From Chromatiales bacterium (GTDB taxonomy: Bacteria; Pseudomonadota; Gammaproteobacteria; Chromatiales; Chromatiaceae): a stretch of 13,525 bases of DNA. How positions within the stretch are numbered: position 1 is the first letter of the stretch; every line of letters begins with the position of its first letter. The stretch is from the NCBI GenBank assembly GCA_024639625.1, contig JAHEIA010000021.1:1-13525 (forward strand). The letters run 5' to 3'. The notes below the pieces were generated by a model. It saw only the letters and a list, made by a program, of their open reading frames with translations. It was not told the origin of the DNA and did not search any database. Positions 1 to 8,062 of the stretch are shown in pieces. A program made the translations under genes and the position numbers.

Positions 1-117
1 CTGACCGGCTGCGTACTCGAGGCTGCGAGCATGCTATTTCTTGTATTGGTGTTCCTGCTTTCCGCCATGTACCTGGCAGCGGACACCTACAACCCGTTCA
101 TCTATTTCCGTTTCTGA
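1..117 (+). CDS. C-terminal end of MBOAT O-acyltransferase (AlgI-like), 5' truncated by window
   Basis: The reading frame is open from the first base and ends at TGA 115-117, giving the last 38 residues of a protein. They form one hydrophobic helix (MLFLVLVFLL) followed by the tail YNPFIYFRF. That tail is the characteristic C-terminus of AlgI-type MBOAT membrane O-acyltransferases, which move acetyl groups across the inner membrane for modification of exported polysaccharides. The next gene, an AlgJ/AlgX-like protein, starts one base after this stop. AlgI and AlgJ families work as pairs, which supports the call. The polysaccharide substrate cannot be told from this fragment. Confidence 0.85.
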   Translation: MTGCVLEAASMLFLVLVFLLSAMYLAADTYNPFIYFRF

Positions 118-118
118 A

Positions 119-1273
119 ATGCGCTTCAGCCGGAGCGGAAATTTGCTTCTTGCGGCGGCTTTTCTTGGCGCAATCTCGGCACCTCTGGTCACCATGTGGC
201 TGAAACCTTCCCCCAACCCACTCGCTACGGAACATCGCCTGCACGCCAGCCCTCCACCAACGCCACGTAACCTGCATGCCCTGGTCGGCTACCCTAGGCT
301 ATTCGAACATTATTTCGCAGACAACTTCGGACTGCGCACGGGCTTGATTACCCTATACAACCGATTGCAGGTGCGTATGCTGGACAGGTCGCCCACGCGC
401 AAAGTGTTGTTCGGTAAAGCAGGCTGGTATTTTCTACAATCGGACGGCGGGTTGAGAGACTACCTCAATCGGTCAGCGATGACCGAGGAGGAGCTGTTTG
501 CCTGGGAAGCGGCGCTCGTGGAACGCCGCGATTGGCTCTCCGCCAGAGGGGCCGAATACTATTTCTTCATTGCGCCGAATAAGCACACCGTTTATCCGGA
601 GTATTACCCGGACTATTTCAAGCGCCTGGGAAGCGTTTCGCGCCGCGAGCAGATCACAAACGTTCTGGCGCGGCGGCCGGAGCTGACGGCTCTCGATCTA
701 GCGCCCGCCCTGCGGGCCGCCAAGCAGCAAAGTATCGCCTACCGTCTCACGGATACCCATTGGAACGAGTTTGGTGCCTATGCGGCGTTTCGGACAATGA
801 TGGCCGAGATCGGCAGCCGTACCTCGGTAGCCGGCTTTCCCCAGCCGAACCACTACCGGTTCGACGCCCTAGAGATCCCGGGAGGCGATCTGACCCGCAT
901 GGCGGGAATACAAGACCAGGTGAGGGAAACGGTACCCGTGGTCTCCCAGGGCCTCGAGGAGTGTGCTCGCAAGCCGGTGTCGCGGGAGCCCATCGTGCCG
1001 CAACAACGTTTCGAGGAGATCACTTACCGCTGCGCAAACGGCCCGATCCGCGTGCTCTTTCTTAGCGACTCTTTTGGGGATTTCCTTGCCCCCTTTCTCG
1101 CCCAGCAGTTTCAGAAACTGGTGCAAGTGCACTATCAAGCGCTCGGCACGGATAACTTAGCCCTGCTGCGGCGGCAATTCGCCCGCTCGCACTACGACAT
1201 CGTGATCGAACAGCGCGTCGAGCGAACCCTCGGAAAGATTCCCGGGAATCCAACGCTGGTCCCGGCACCCTGA
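119..1273 (+). CDS. AlgJ/AlgX-like SGNH-fold polysaccharide O-acetylation protein
   Basis: The protein has 384 residues when started at ATG 119, one base after the MBOAT stop. A start at 41 is also open but would run through the upstream gene, so 119 is preferred and implies translational coupling. Residues 8-28 form a signal anchor. The rest matches the ALGX/AlgJ periplasmic SGNH-hydrolase-like domain: APNKHTVYPEYYP (152-164), the Asp-His motif DTHW (212-215), the serine motif LSDSFG (315-320) and the late VIEQRVERTL (362-371). Family members take acetyl from the MBOAT partner and place it on an exported glycan. Two cysteines (282 and 305) may form a disulfide. There is no C-terminal carbohydrate-binding module like that of AlgX, so an AlgJ-type role is more likely. 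The substrate is unknown. Confidence 0.87.
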   Translation: MRFSRSGNLLLAAAFLGAISAPLVTMWLKPSPNPLATEHRLHASPPPTPRNLHALVGYPRLFEHYFADNFGLRTGLITLYNRLQVRMLDRSPTRKVLFGKAGWYFLQSDGGLRDYLNRSAMTEEELFAWEAALVERRDWLSARGAEYYFFIAPNKHTVYPEYYPDYFKRLGSVSRREQITNVLARRPELTALDLAPALRAAKQQSIAYRLTDTHWNEFGAYAAFRTMMAEIGSRTSVAGFPQPNHYRFDALEIPGGDLTRMAGIQDQVRETVPVVSQGLEECARKPVSREPIVPQQRFEEITYRCANGPIRVLFLSDSFGDFLAPFLAQQFQKLVQVHYQALGTDNLALLRRQFARSHYDIVIEQRVERTLGKIPGNPTLVPAP

Positions 1274-1354
1274 GCGCCACCCGCTGGTCCGGGCGCGAGG
1301 CACACCGGGCAGTACGCGAAGAAAGCGGCCGACAAGAGCCAACAGAAAGCCGGT

Positions 1355-1374
1355 GACTGCCTCTCAGTCTGTTT
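1355..1374 (+). terminator. Weak terminator-like hairpin after the AlgJ-like gene
   Basis: GACTG (1355-1359) and CAGTC (1365-1369) form a perfect 5-bp stem with a 5-base loop, followed by TGTTT. It lies about 80 bases after the AlgJ-like stop. The stem is short and the U-tract poor, so this is a weak candidate. The rest of the 1274-1549 gap has no convincing gene. A 6-bp inverted repeat (TCCCGC 1442-1447, GCGGGA 1459-1464) and a 5-bp one (CCGGT 1498-1502, ACCGG 1507-1511) could help end prpD transcription on the other strand, but neither is followed by a U-run. Confidence 0.22.
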
Positions 1375-1549
1375 CATCAAGCGCAGACCGCAGGCCAGCA
1401 CCGGCTCGGTGAACGAACACCTAATGCCCTGCTAAGGGAGTTCCCGCAAAATGAGACAGCGGGAGGCACGGTATGGTTCCCTGGCACGAACCAACCACCG
1501 GTGCGAACCGGCAAGCCCCCGGCGACGCGGAGACGGATCCGCTACCGGC

Positions 1550-2998
1550 TCATATGACAAAACCGTCCATGAATTCGTGGACCGGTGTAACCAACAGTTG
1601 CTCCGTGTCCAGGCAGAGTTGGTAAATCAATTTCGCCTGTCGGCGGGGGAAGCGCGAGCAAAGCGCGTCGTAAAACTTCCCTTCGAGAACCGGTATCCCC
1701 TCCGCCCGCCGTCTTCGGTGGCCGATCGGATACTCAATTTCGGCCTTCTCGGTGCTGCTGCCATCGCGGAAGAAGATCTGCACAGCATTGGCGATGGAGC
1801 GCTTTTCCGGATCCATGTAGTCCGTAGTGTAGCGCGTGTCTTCCGTTACCCGCATCTTGTTGCGCAGCACGTCGATGCGCGGATCGGATGCGATCTCATC
1901 CTCGTAGTGCCTAGCGCTGAGCGCGCCGTAGATGAGACCGATCGCCACCATGTACTGCAGACAATGGTCCCGGTCCGCCGGATTGTACAAAGGGCCGTCC
2001 TTGCTGATGATCCGCAGCGCAGATTCCTGGGTCGTAAGCTCGATGCGTTCGATCTCATCGATACGATCTTTCACCTCGCCGTGCAGCAACAAGGCACACT
2101 CGACGGCGGTCTGGGCATGGAATTCCGCGGGAAAGCTGATCTTGAACAGGATATTCTCCATCACGTAGCTGCCATAGGGACGTTGGAACTGAAATCCATT
2201 GCCCCTGAACAGCACATCGTAAAAGCCCCAGATGGGCGTGCTGAGCACCGAGGGCAGCCCCATCTCTCCGCATAGCACCATCATCGCCAGACGCACGCCA
2301 CGCGCGCTCGCATCACCCGCCGCCCAGGACTTGCGGGAGCCCGTATTGGGGGCGTGACGGTACGTGCGCAACGCCTGGCCATCCACCCAGGCGTGGGACA
2401 GGGCATCGACGACCTGCCCTTTGTCAGCGCCCAACATGTGCGCCGCTACAGCAGCGGAAGCCACCTTCACCAGCACGACATGATCCAGACCGACCCGGTT
2501 GAAGCTATTCTCCAACGCCAGCACGCCTTGGATCTCGTGGGCCTTGATCATGTATTCCAACACCTGCTGGACTCTGAGCGGCTCCTTGCCTTCGCTGACT
2601 GCCTTGCGGGAGAGCCAGTCAGCGAGTCCTAGGATGGCGCCCAGGTTATCCGATGGGTGCCCCCACTCCGCCGCAAGCCAGGTATCGTTGAAATCCAGCC
2701 AACGAACCAATGACCCGATATCCCAGGCTGCCTTGACCGGATCGAGCTGAAACTGGGTACCGGGGACCCGCGCACCGTTGGGGACCTGGGTGCCGTGCAC
2801 GATCGGCCCCAGATGTTTCGTACACTCCGGATACTGCAGGGCCAGTAACGCACAACCCAGGGAATCCATGAGGCAGTTACGCGCTGTATCAAAGGCCTCG
2901 CTGGAGTTGATCTCGTAATCGCAGATGTAATCGGCGATCGCGATCAGTTCCTTGTCCGGGTCCGGGCGCACGTTGGTATCGGCAATGTGTTCGCTCAT
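1550..2998 (-). CDS. prpD: 2-Methylcitrate dehydratase PrpD
   Basis: The 482-residue protein has the usual length for PrpD and resembles E. coli PrpD throughout. Landmarks are [16 protein letters not shown] (72-87), [20 protein letters not shown] (99-118), the [14 protein letters not shown] stretch and the [18 protein letters not shown] stretch. It belongs to the MmgE/PrpD family, which includes other dehydratases, but the close similarity and the prpB-prpC neighbours make 2-methylcitrate dehydratase the clear choice. In the cytosol it removes water from 2-methylcitrate to give 2-methyl-cis-aconitate. The gene is last in the operon, 30 bases after the prpC stop. GGAG sits seven bases before its ATG. 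It ends in TGA at 1550-1552. There is no acnD/prpF pair, so rehydration to 2-methylisocitrate would need an aconitase encoded elsewhere. Confidence 0.96.
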   Translation of the reverse strand: MSEHIADTNVRPDPDKELIAIADYICDYEINSSEAFDTARNCLMDSLGCALLALQYPECTKHLGPIVHGTQVPNGARVPGTQFQLDPVKAAWDIGSLVRWLDFNDTWLAAEWGHPSDNLGAILGLADWLSRKAVSEGKEPLRVQQVLEYMIKAHEIQGVLALENSFNRVGLDHVVLVKVASAAVAAHMLGADKGQVVDALSHAWVDGQALRTYRHAPNTGSRKSWAAGDASARGVRLAMMVLCGEMGLPSVLSTPIWGFYDVLFRGNGFQFQRPYGSYVMENILFKISFPAEFHAQTAVECALLLHGEVKDRIDEIERIELTTQESALRIISKDGPLYNPADRDHCLQYMVAIGLIYGALSARHYEDEIASDPRIDVLRNKMRVTEDTRYTTDYMDPEKRSIANAVQIFFRDGSSTEKAEIEYPIGHRRRRAEGIPVLEGKFYDALCSRFPRRQAKLIYQLCLDTEQLLVTPVHEFMDGFVI

Positions 2999-3028
2999 GC
3001 AGTTGCTCCGCGTTTTCGGTGACCCAGT

Positions 3029-4192
3029 TCAGCCCCGCCGCTCGATCGGGACCCATGACAGATTCTCCGGGCCGACGTAGTTGGCGCTGGGGCGTATGAT
3101 CTTGCCGTCGGTTCTCTGCTCGATTACGTGGGCGACCCATCCGGTGGTACGGGAGATCACGAAGATCGGCGTGAACAGGGCCGTCGGAATACCCATCATG
3201 TGGTAGGACACGGCGGAGAACCAATCCAGGTTGGGAAACATCTTCTTCAGATCCCACATGGTCGCTTCGAGGCGGTCGGCAACATCGAACATGCGCATGT
3301 CCCCGACCTGTTGCGACAGGCTCCTGGCAACGGCCTTGATAATTTCATTTCGCGGGTCGCCGATCGTGTACACCGGGTGGCCGAATCCGATGATGATCTG
3401 CTTGCGGCCTACACGCTCGCGAATGTCCTGCTCCGCCTCGTCGGCGGTCGCGTAACGCTGCTGAATTTCGCAAGCAACCTCGTTCGCCCCGCCATGTTTG
3501 GGTCCGCGCAGCGCACCGATGGCCCCGGTAAGCGCCGAGTACATGTCCGAATTGGTGCCGGCGACCACTCGGGCGGCAAAGGTCGAGGCGTTGAATTCGT
3601 GCTCCGCGTACAGGTTGAGCGATGTGTGCATCGCCCGCTCCCACAACTGGGACGGCGGACGGCCATGCAGCAGGTGGAGAAAATGCCCGCCTACCGAATC
3701 GTCGTCGGTCTCCACCTCCACGCGACGTCCGTTGTGGCTGTAATGGTACCAATAGAGCAACATGGAGCCGAAACAGGCGAGCAGGCGGTCACCGATCGCC
3801 CGCGCGCCGGCGTCATTATGGTCCTCCTTCTCCGGCTCAAGGGTTCCGAGCACGGAGCAACCGGTACGCATCACGTCCATCGGGTGAGCCGAGGCGGGAA
3901 TCTGCTCCAGCGCCTTCTTCAACGCCGCAGGCAGGCCGCGCAGGGAGCGCAGTCGGGTCTTATAGCTGGCCAATTCGGCCTGTGTCGGCAGGCGCCCGTA
4001 GATCAACAGGTAGGCGATTTCTTCGAACTCGGCGCTATCGGCGAAGTCCAGGATATCGTAGCCGCGATAGTGCAGGTCGTTGCCGGTACGCCCTACGGTA
4101 CAGGTCGCGGTGTTACCGGCCGGCGTGCCGGAGAGCGCTACGGATTTCTTCTTTCCCGCAACCGGTTGCTGGCCTTTCGGGTCTTCTGCCAT
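3029..4192 (-). CDS. prpC: 2-Methylcitrate synthase PrpC
   Basis: The 387-residue protein is a citrate synthase-family enzyme that condenses propionyl-CoA with oxaloacetate to 2-methylcitrate. Family signatures are [12 protein letters not shown] (193-204), the catalytic-His region GPKHGGANE (230-238), GFGHPVY (269-275, second His), the Asp in NLDWFSA (321-327) and RPSANYVG (367-374). The length and the short N-terminus match PrpC rather than the longer type I citrate synthases. The ATG at 4192 is chosen because GGGGGAA lies just upstream and the prpB stop is one base away. A longer frame to 4297 would overlap prpB by about 100 bases and adds residues unlike any synthase. The near-contiguous junction (TAA-T-ATG) suggests translational coupling with prpB. 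Confidence 0.95.
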   Translation of the reverse strand: MAEDPKGQQPVAGKKKSVALSGTPAGNTATCTVGRTGNDLHYRGYDILDFADSAEFEEIAYLLIYGRLPTQAELASYKTRLRSLRGLPAALKKALEQIPASAHPMDVMRTGCSVLGTLEPEKEDHNDAGARAIGDRLLACFGSMLLYWYHYSHNGRRVEVETDDDSVGGHFLHLLHGRPPSQLWERAMHTSLNLYAEHEFNASTFAARVVAGTNSDMYSALTGAIGALRGPKHGGANEVACEIQQRYATADEAEQDIRERVGRKQIIIGFGHPVYTIGDPRNEIIKAVARSLSQQVGDMRMFDVADRLEATMWDLKKMFPNLDWFSAVSYHMMGIPTALFTPIFVISRTTGWVAHVIEQRTDGKIIRPSANYVGPENLSWVPIERRG

Positions 4193-4193
4193 A

Positions 4194-5081
4194 TTAATTT
4201 CCCCCTTTGCTGAAGAGCTCGTCGAGTTTCTGCTCGTAGGCGTGATAGTCGAGAAAGTCGTAGAGCTCCATGCGGGTCTGCATTCGCTCGAGCGCATTCT
4301 TCTGCGTCCCTTGTTCGCGAATAGTCCGGTACACCGACAGAGCGGCCTGGTTCATTGCACGAAATGCAGACAGCGGGTAGAGAACAAGGCGCACGCCGAC
4401 CCGATCGAGCTCCTCGGTGGTAAACAATGGCGTGGCGCCGAACTCCGTGATATTGGCCAGAACAGGCACCCGCACGGCTTCGACGAACTCACGATATTGA
4501 TCCAACGACACCATCGCCTCCGGAAAGACCATATCGGCCCCGGCTTCGACACAGGCTACAGCTCGATCGATCGCGGATTCCATTCCCTCGACAGCCAACG
4601 CATCCGTGCGCGCCATGATAACGAAGTCATCACCGCGGGCATCTACTGCCGCCTTGATACGGTCGCACATCTCCTGCTTGGACACGATCGCCTTTCCTGG
4701 CCGGTGACCGCAGCGCTTCGCTTGGACCTGGTCCTCGATGTGCACGCCGGCCGCGCCGGCACGAACCATCTCCTTTACCGTGCGCGCAATGTTGAAAGCG
4801 CTGCTGCCAAAACCGGTGTCCGCATCTACGAGCAGCGGTAATTCCGTCACATAAGTGATTCGACGCACATCCGCCAAGACGTCATCGAGGCTTGTCAACC
4901 CGAGATCCGGCAAGCCATAGGAAGCCGCCGCAACGCCTCCCCCGGACAGATAGAGCGCGCGGTACCCGACCTGCTCGGCCATGATCGCATGGTAAGCATT
5001 CACCGCACCCACCACCTGCAGCGGGTTTTCGTCGATTACCGCGCCGCGCAGACGCGCGCCGGGGCTCATAGTATCGGTCAT
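4194..5081 (-). CDS. prpB: 2-Methylisocitrate lyase PrpB
   Basis: The 295-residue protein is a member of the isocitrate lyase/PEP mutase superfamily with a TIM-barrel fold. It cleaves 2-methylisocitrate to pyruvate and succinate. The metal-site segment VDADTGFG (85-92), IEDQ (115-118) and the active-site loop KRCGHRPGK (122-130, catalytic Cys124) are all present. The KRCGHRP form of the loop is that of methylisocitrate lyases. The overall length matches PrpB, shorter than AceA isocitrate lyase. The start codon overlaps the regulator's stop (ATGA at 5078-5081) and AAGGAGA precedes it by a few bases. It is thus translationally coupled to the regulator upstream and, by a 1-base gap, to prpC downstream. 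Confidence 0.96.
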   Translation of the reverse strand: MTDTMSPGARLRGAVIDENPLQVVGAVNAYHAIMAEQVGYRALYLSGGGVAAASYGLPDLGLTSLDDVLADVRRITYVTELPLLVDADTGFGSSAFNIARTVKEMVRAGAAGVHIEDQVQAKRCGHRPGKAIVSKQEMCDRIKAAVDARGDDFVIMARTDALAVEGMESAIDRAVACVEAGADMVFPEAMVSLDQYREFVEAVRVPVLANITEFGATPLFTTEELDRVGVRLVLYPLSAFRAMNQAALSVYRTIREQGTQKNALERMQTRMELYDFLDYHAYEQKLDELFSKGGN

Positions 5082-5818
5082 GCTGTCTCCTTCGCGGGTG
5101 ACGGGGCGGATCTCGGTCCCGCTTCCCGCATCCGCTGTTCCACGTTGCGGCGAGAGGCCCGGATGTGATGCCGCATAAGGATCTCCGCCAATTCTGCGTC
5201 GCCGTCCGCGATCGCTTGGACGATGTGTTCGTGCTCACGCAGCGCGACGCGGGCTCGCGGGCTCGCCATGCCGAACTGGTACCGATACATGCGCAACAAT
5301 TGGTACAGGTCGTCGCACAGGATCTGTATCAGCTGCTGATTGTGGCTGCCCCGAACGATGCAGTAATGGAAATCGAGGTCCCCCTCCTGCTGAAAGTAGG
5401 TGCGGCCCGCCTCCCCCTCCACCTGTTGCCGGTGCAGGTCGAGCAATCGCTCGAGCTGGTTCACCTCAGGCAGCGGCATACGTTCCGCTGCAAGGCGCGC
5501 GGCCATGCCCTCGAGGGCTTCGCGAACATGGAATATCTCCAGCAGCTGGGCCGCGGACAAGCGAACCACCCGGGCGCCGACATTGGGTCTGCGCTCGACG
5601 AGACCGCAGGATTCCAAACGGCCGATCGCCTCACGCAATGGGCCTCGGCTGATGCCGAATCTGCGCGCCAATTCCGGCTCACTGATCTTGCTCCCGGCGG
5701 GAATGCTCCCCTCCACGATCGCCCCTTGGATCTCGCGGAAAATGCGCTCCGCAATGGTTGGGGCTACACCCCTACCGTCGGCGCCGAACATTTGTTTCTC
5801 ATGCTTCATTGTCGACAT
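5078..5818 (-). CDS. GntR/FadR-subfamily regulator of the propionate operon
   Basis: The 246-residue protein has an N-terminal winged helix (about 20-87), with [20 protein letters not shown] as the recognition region. A FadR-type FCD ligand-binding domain follows; DLDFH, HEHI and RHHI supply likely metal-binding Asp and His residues. It starts the regulator-prpB-prpC-prpD unit and overlaps prpB by ATGA. GntR-family prp repressors are known in proteobacteria (PrpQ in comparative-genomics work, from memory); this is probably one. The likely effector is a pathway intermediate such as 2-methylcitrate (inference). The start is uncertain: in-frame ATGs lie at 5827, 5818 and 5809, none with a strong ribosome site. 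ATG 5818 is chosen for the GGAAAA just before it. The frame extending to 6031 runs into prpE and past the promoter, so it is rejected. Confidence 0.88.
   Translation of the reverse strand: MSTMKHEKQMFGADGRGVAPTIAERIFREIQGAIVEGSIPAGSKISEPELARRFGISRGPLREAIGRLESCGLVERRPNVGARVVRLSAAQLLEIFHVREALEGMAARLAAERMPLPEVNQLERLLDLHRQQVEGEAGRTYFQQEGDLDFHYCIVRGSHNQQLIQILCDDLYQLLRMYRYQFGMASPRARVALREHEHIVQAIADGDAELAEILMRHHIRASRRNVEQRMREAGPRSAPSPAKETA
5808..5817. promoter_or_regulatory. Second copy of operator core over the regulator start
   Basis: ATTGTCGACA recurs here exactly as at 5871-5880. The inner TGTCGACA is a perfect 8-bp palindrome. Its centre is 63 bp from the promoter copy, about six turns of B-DNA, which places both sites on the same face. 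It overlaps the candidate start codons at 5809 and 5818. It could be an auxiliary operator for looping or a roadblock site. It could also be coding sequence that happens to match, since the outer bases do not extend the palindrome. Confidence 0.5.
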
Positions 5819-5864
5819 ATTTTCCATTAACACCGGAATTATGCTGCAAAAAATGGGAAATACA

Positions 5865-5881
5865 ACAATTATTGTCGACAA
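5865..5881. promoter_or_regulatory. Probable GntR operator in the prp promoter
   Basis: TTGTCGACAA (5872-5881) is a perfect 10-bp palindrome with the alternating TTGT/ACAA half-sites typical of GntR/FadR-family operators. An overlapping inverted repeat, ACAAT-T-ATTGT (5865-5875), shares its left arm, giving three alternating half-sites in a row. The palindrome lies inside the 17-bp spacer and covers part of the -10 element, so a bound repressor would block RNA polymerase. The likely binder is the regulator encoded just downstream, an inference from position and family. Confidence 0.68.
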
Positions 5882-5896
5882 AATAGCGAGTGTCAG
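5868..5896 (-). promoter_or_regulatory. Sigma70-type promoter of the regulator-prpBCD unit
   Basis: On the minus strand CTGACA (5896-5891, five of six matches to the -35 consensus) is followed after exactly 17 bases by AATAAT (5873-5868, five of six matches to the -10 consensus). Transcription would begin near 5861 and leave a leader of about 35-50 bases before the regulator. The surrounding sequence is AT-rich against the GC-rich genes. The prpE stop is at 5931-5933 and no terminator is seen before this promoter, so read-through from prpE is also possible. Confidence 0.65.
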
Positions 5897-5930
5897 GTAC
5901 TGCTCGACGATTTTCCGCCGCCGCAACGAG

Positions 5931-7826
5931 TCACGGACCGCTGGCGTAACCGATCTTCTGCAGGGCGCGTTCGACCTCGTCGAGGGCCGTCGGATCGTCG
6001 ATCGTTGCGGGCATCCTGTACTCGGCCCCATCCGCGATCTTCTTCATGGTCCCGCGCAGGATCTTCCCTGAGCGGGTCTTCGGCAGCCGTTCCACCAGCG
6101 TGACCTTTTTGAACGCCGCCACCGGACCGATTTTTTCGCGAACCGCTGCGATCAACTCCTCTTTGATTTCCTTCTCCCTTCTGGAGACCCCCGACTTGAG
6201 CACCACCAACCCCACCGGCAGTTCTCCTTTCAAATCATCGTGGGCACCGATTACCGCACATTCGGCGACATCCGGGTGAGAGGCCAAGACCTCCTCCATA
6301 CCTCCGGTGGAGAGCCGGTGCCCCGCCACATTGATGATGTCGTCGATCCGGCTCATGATGAACAGATAGCCATCTTCGTCCTGGAATCCCGCGTCGCCTG
6401 TCAAGTAGTATCCATCTTCTGCCCGCAGGTAGGAGTCGACGAAACGCTGGTCGTCGTTCCACAAGGTGGGCAGACAACCGGGGGGCAGGGGCAGACGGAG
6501 CATTATGCGACCGATATCGCCGGCTGGGGCCTCGTCCCCCTGCTCGTCGAGCACCTCCACCCGGTAACCGGGAACCGCCTTGGTTGGACTCCCCGGCTTC
6601 ACCGGCAACTGTTCGATACCGAGACAATTGGCGGCGATGGCCCAGCCGGTCTCAGTCTGCCACCAATGGTCGATCACCGGCACCTGGAGGTTGCTAGCGG
6701 CCCAGGCGAGGGTATCCGAATCGCAACGCTCGCCCGCCAGGAACAGGGCGCGAAACCCCTGCAGATCGTAGCGCCGCAGATATTCTGCGCCGGGATCCTC
6801 ACGTTTGATGGCGCGAAACGCCGTAGGCGCCGTGAACAGGACCGACACCCCGTGCTCGGCGATTACGCGCCAAAAAGCCCCCGGATCCGGCGTGCCGACC
6901 GGCTTCCCTTCGTAGAGCACGGTGGTGCAACCGTGTAGCAAAGGGGCATAGACGATGTAGCTGTGGCCGACCACCCAGCCCACATCCGAGGCCGCCCAGA
7001 AGACCTCCCCAGGCTCCACACCGTAGACCGCGCGCATGCTCCATTTCATGGCGACGGCGTGGCCCCCGTTGTCGCGCACCACGCCCTTGGGCTGTCCCGT
7101 GGTTCCCGAGGTGTAGAGAATATACAGCGGATCGGTGGCCGCCACGGGGACACAAGCCTGGGGTTGCGCTGCGGCCATCGCTTCGCTCCAAGCGATATCG
7201 CGCCCTTCCAATAATTCGCCGGGGCCTTGCTCCCGCTGCAATACCACGCAGCTCTGCGGTTTATGGGTAGCCAGTTCGATGGCCTGGTCCAACAAAGGCT
7301 TGTATTGAACAATACGGTTCGGCTCAATACCGCAAGATCCCGCAACCATGACCTTGGGTTTCGCGTCGTCGATGCGGGTCGCCAGTTCGCGGGACGAGAA
7401 ACCGCCGAATACCACGGAATGGATGGCGCCGATGCGCGCGCAAGCGAGCATCGCGATCACGGCTTCCGGGATCATCGGCATGTAGATGATGACCCGGTCG
7501 CCCTTTCCTGCGCCGAGCCGCACCAGAACGCCGGCGAATCGGGCTACCTCGTCGCGCAGTTCCGCATAGGTGAAGCTGCGCTGGGACTGGGTCACCGGGC
7601 TGTCGTATACGAGCGCCAACTGCTGCGCTCTACCACCGTCCACGTGCCGATCCAACGCGTTGTAGCAGGTGTTCAGCACTCCGCCCGAAAACCAGTGATA
7701 AAACGGCGGGCGAGAGTCGTCGAGCACCTGTTGCCATGGTTCCATCCAGTCGATCTCCCGGGCCGCCTGTGCCCAGAAATCTTGCGGATCGGATAAAAAG
7801 CGAGCGTAGACCTCTTCATAGGCCAT
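5931..7826 (-). CDS. prpE: Propionyl-CoA synthetase PrpE
   Basis: The 631-residue protein is an AMP-forming acyl-CoA synthetase of the acetyl-CoA synthetase family, activating propionate to propionyl-CoA with ATP and CoA. Motifs in order are YTSGTTGQPKG (238-248, phosphate loop), WWQTETGW (388-395), YYLTGD (473-478), NVAGHRLSTGGMEE (499-512) and LPKTRSGKILRG (581-592), whose Lys588 is the conserved catalytic, acetylatable lysine. The NVAGHRLSTG form and the length near 630 fit PrpE; acetyl-CoA synthetase is longer. AGGAGG lies seven bases before ATG 7826. It is upstream of and separate from the regulator-prpBCD unit, with about 110 bases and a promoter between. No TTGTCGACAA-like site is seen before prpE, so its regulation may differ. 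Confidence 0.94.
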   Translation of the reverse strand: MAYEEVYARFLSDPQDFWAQAAREIDWMEPWQQVLDDSRPPFYHWFSGGVLNTCYNALDRHVDGGRAQQLALVYDSPVTQSQRSFTYAELRDEVARFAGVLVRLGAGKGDRVIIYMPMIPEAVIAMLACARIGAIHSVVFGGFSSRELATRIDDAKPKVMVAGSCGIEPNRIVQYKPLLDQAIELATHKPQSCVVLQREQGPGELLEGRDIAWSEAMAAAQPQACVPVAATDPLYILYTSGTTGQPKGVVRDNGGHAVAMKWSMRAVYGVEPGEVFWAASDVGWVVGHSYIVYAPLLHGCTTVLYEGKPVGTPDPGAFWRVIAEHGVSVLFTAPTAFRAIKREDPGAEYLRRYDLQGFRALFLAGERCDSDTLAWAASNLQVPVIDHWWQTETGWAIAANCLGIEQLPVKPGSPTKAVPGYRVEVLDEQGDEAPAGDIGRIMLRLPLPPGCLPTLWNDDQRFVDSYLRAEDGYYLTGDAGFQDEDGYLFIMSRIDDIINVAGHRLSTGGMEEVLASHPDVAECAVIGAHDDLKGELPVGLVVLKSGVSRREKEIKEELIAAVREKIGPVAAFKKVTLVERLPKTRSGKILRGTMKKIADGAEYRMPATIDDPTALDEVERALQKIGYASGP

Positions 7827-7889
7827 GACGCAACCTCCTACAACGGTGGGTTCATTATTCTTTCAGGAAACAGTAGCCGGATGCGGCAG

Positions 7890-7934
7890 TAAAGCAAATT
7901 GCGAGCGCGGTCTGCGGTAAGCCGACCGCGGCTC
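7890..7934 (-). terminator. Probable Rho-independent terminator after the DsrE-family gene
   Basis: A stem of ten base pairs with one bulged G joins 7903-7912 (GAGCGCGGTC) and 7924-7934 (GACCGCGGCTC) around an 11-base loop. On the minus strand the stem is followed by GCAATTTGCTTTAC, a moderately U-rich run. It lies about 130 bases after the DsrE-family stop and about 75 bases before prpE, so it would separate the two transcripts. The U-tract is interrupted, which lowers confidence. Confidence 0.42.
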
Positions 7935-7989
7935 CCGGGGTGCGAAGCGATTGCCGCGTAAGCCGGAAGCGCCTGGGGCTACTTTTTCT

Positions 7990-8024
7990 GGCGGCTGCCT
8001 TTCGCCTCGTCGGCGAGCACCGCC
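7990..8024. repeat. GC-rich imperfect hairpin between the DsrE-family gene and prpE
   Basis: Three nested arms pair: GGCGG (7990-7994) with CCGCC (8020-8024), TGC (7996-7998) with GCA (8017-8019), and TCGCC (8002-8006) with GGCGA (8012-8016), around a 5-base TCGTC loop. That is 13 base pairs with two small one-sided bulges. The T-run beside it (7983-7987) is on the wrong side for a terminator of either flanking minus-strand gene. It may be an mRNA 3'-end stabiliser or a dispersed palindromic repeat; one copy cannot decide. Confidence 0.35.
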
Positions 8025-8062
8025 GAAATGCCGCCGCGCTTCGCAGAATCGCAGAGCGGAAC

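Noticed and set aside
41..118. Extended N-terminus of the AlgJ-like protein
   Set aside because: The region is the coding end of the MBOAT gene in another frame; the signal anchor begins right after ATG 119.
1451..2275. Plus-strand open frame (274 codons) opposite the end of prpD
   Set aside because: It covers the conserved C-terminal half of PrpD in antisense and its translation resembles no known protein.
3128..4213. Long plus-strand open frame (361 codons) opposite prpC
   Set aside because: It is antisense to a fully recognisable PrpC, has no recognisable domain and is expected from codon bias in GC-rich DNA.
4193..4297. Extended N-terminus of PrpC from an upstream ATG
   Set aside because: It would overlap prpB, lacks similarity to PrpC N-termini, and the ATG at 4192 has a good ribosome site.
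5165..5830. Plus-strand open frames opposite the GntR-type regulator
   Set aside because: The minus-strand frame encodes a clear winged-helix/FCD protein; the plus frames have no features of their own.
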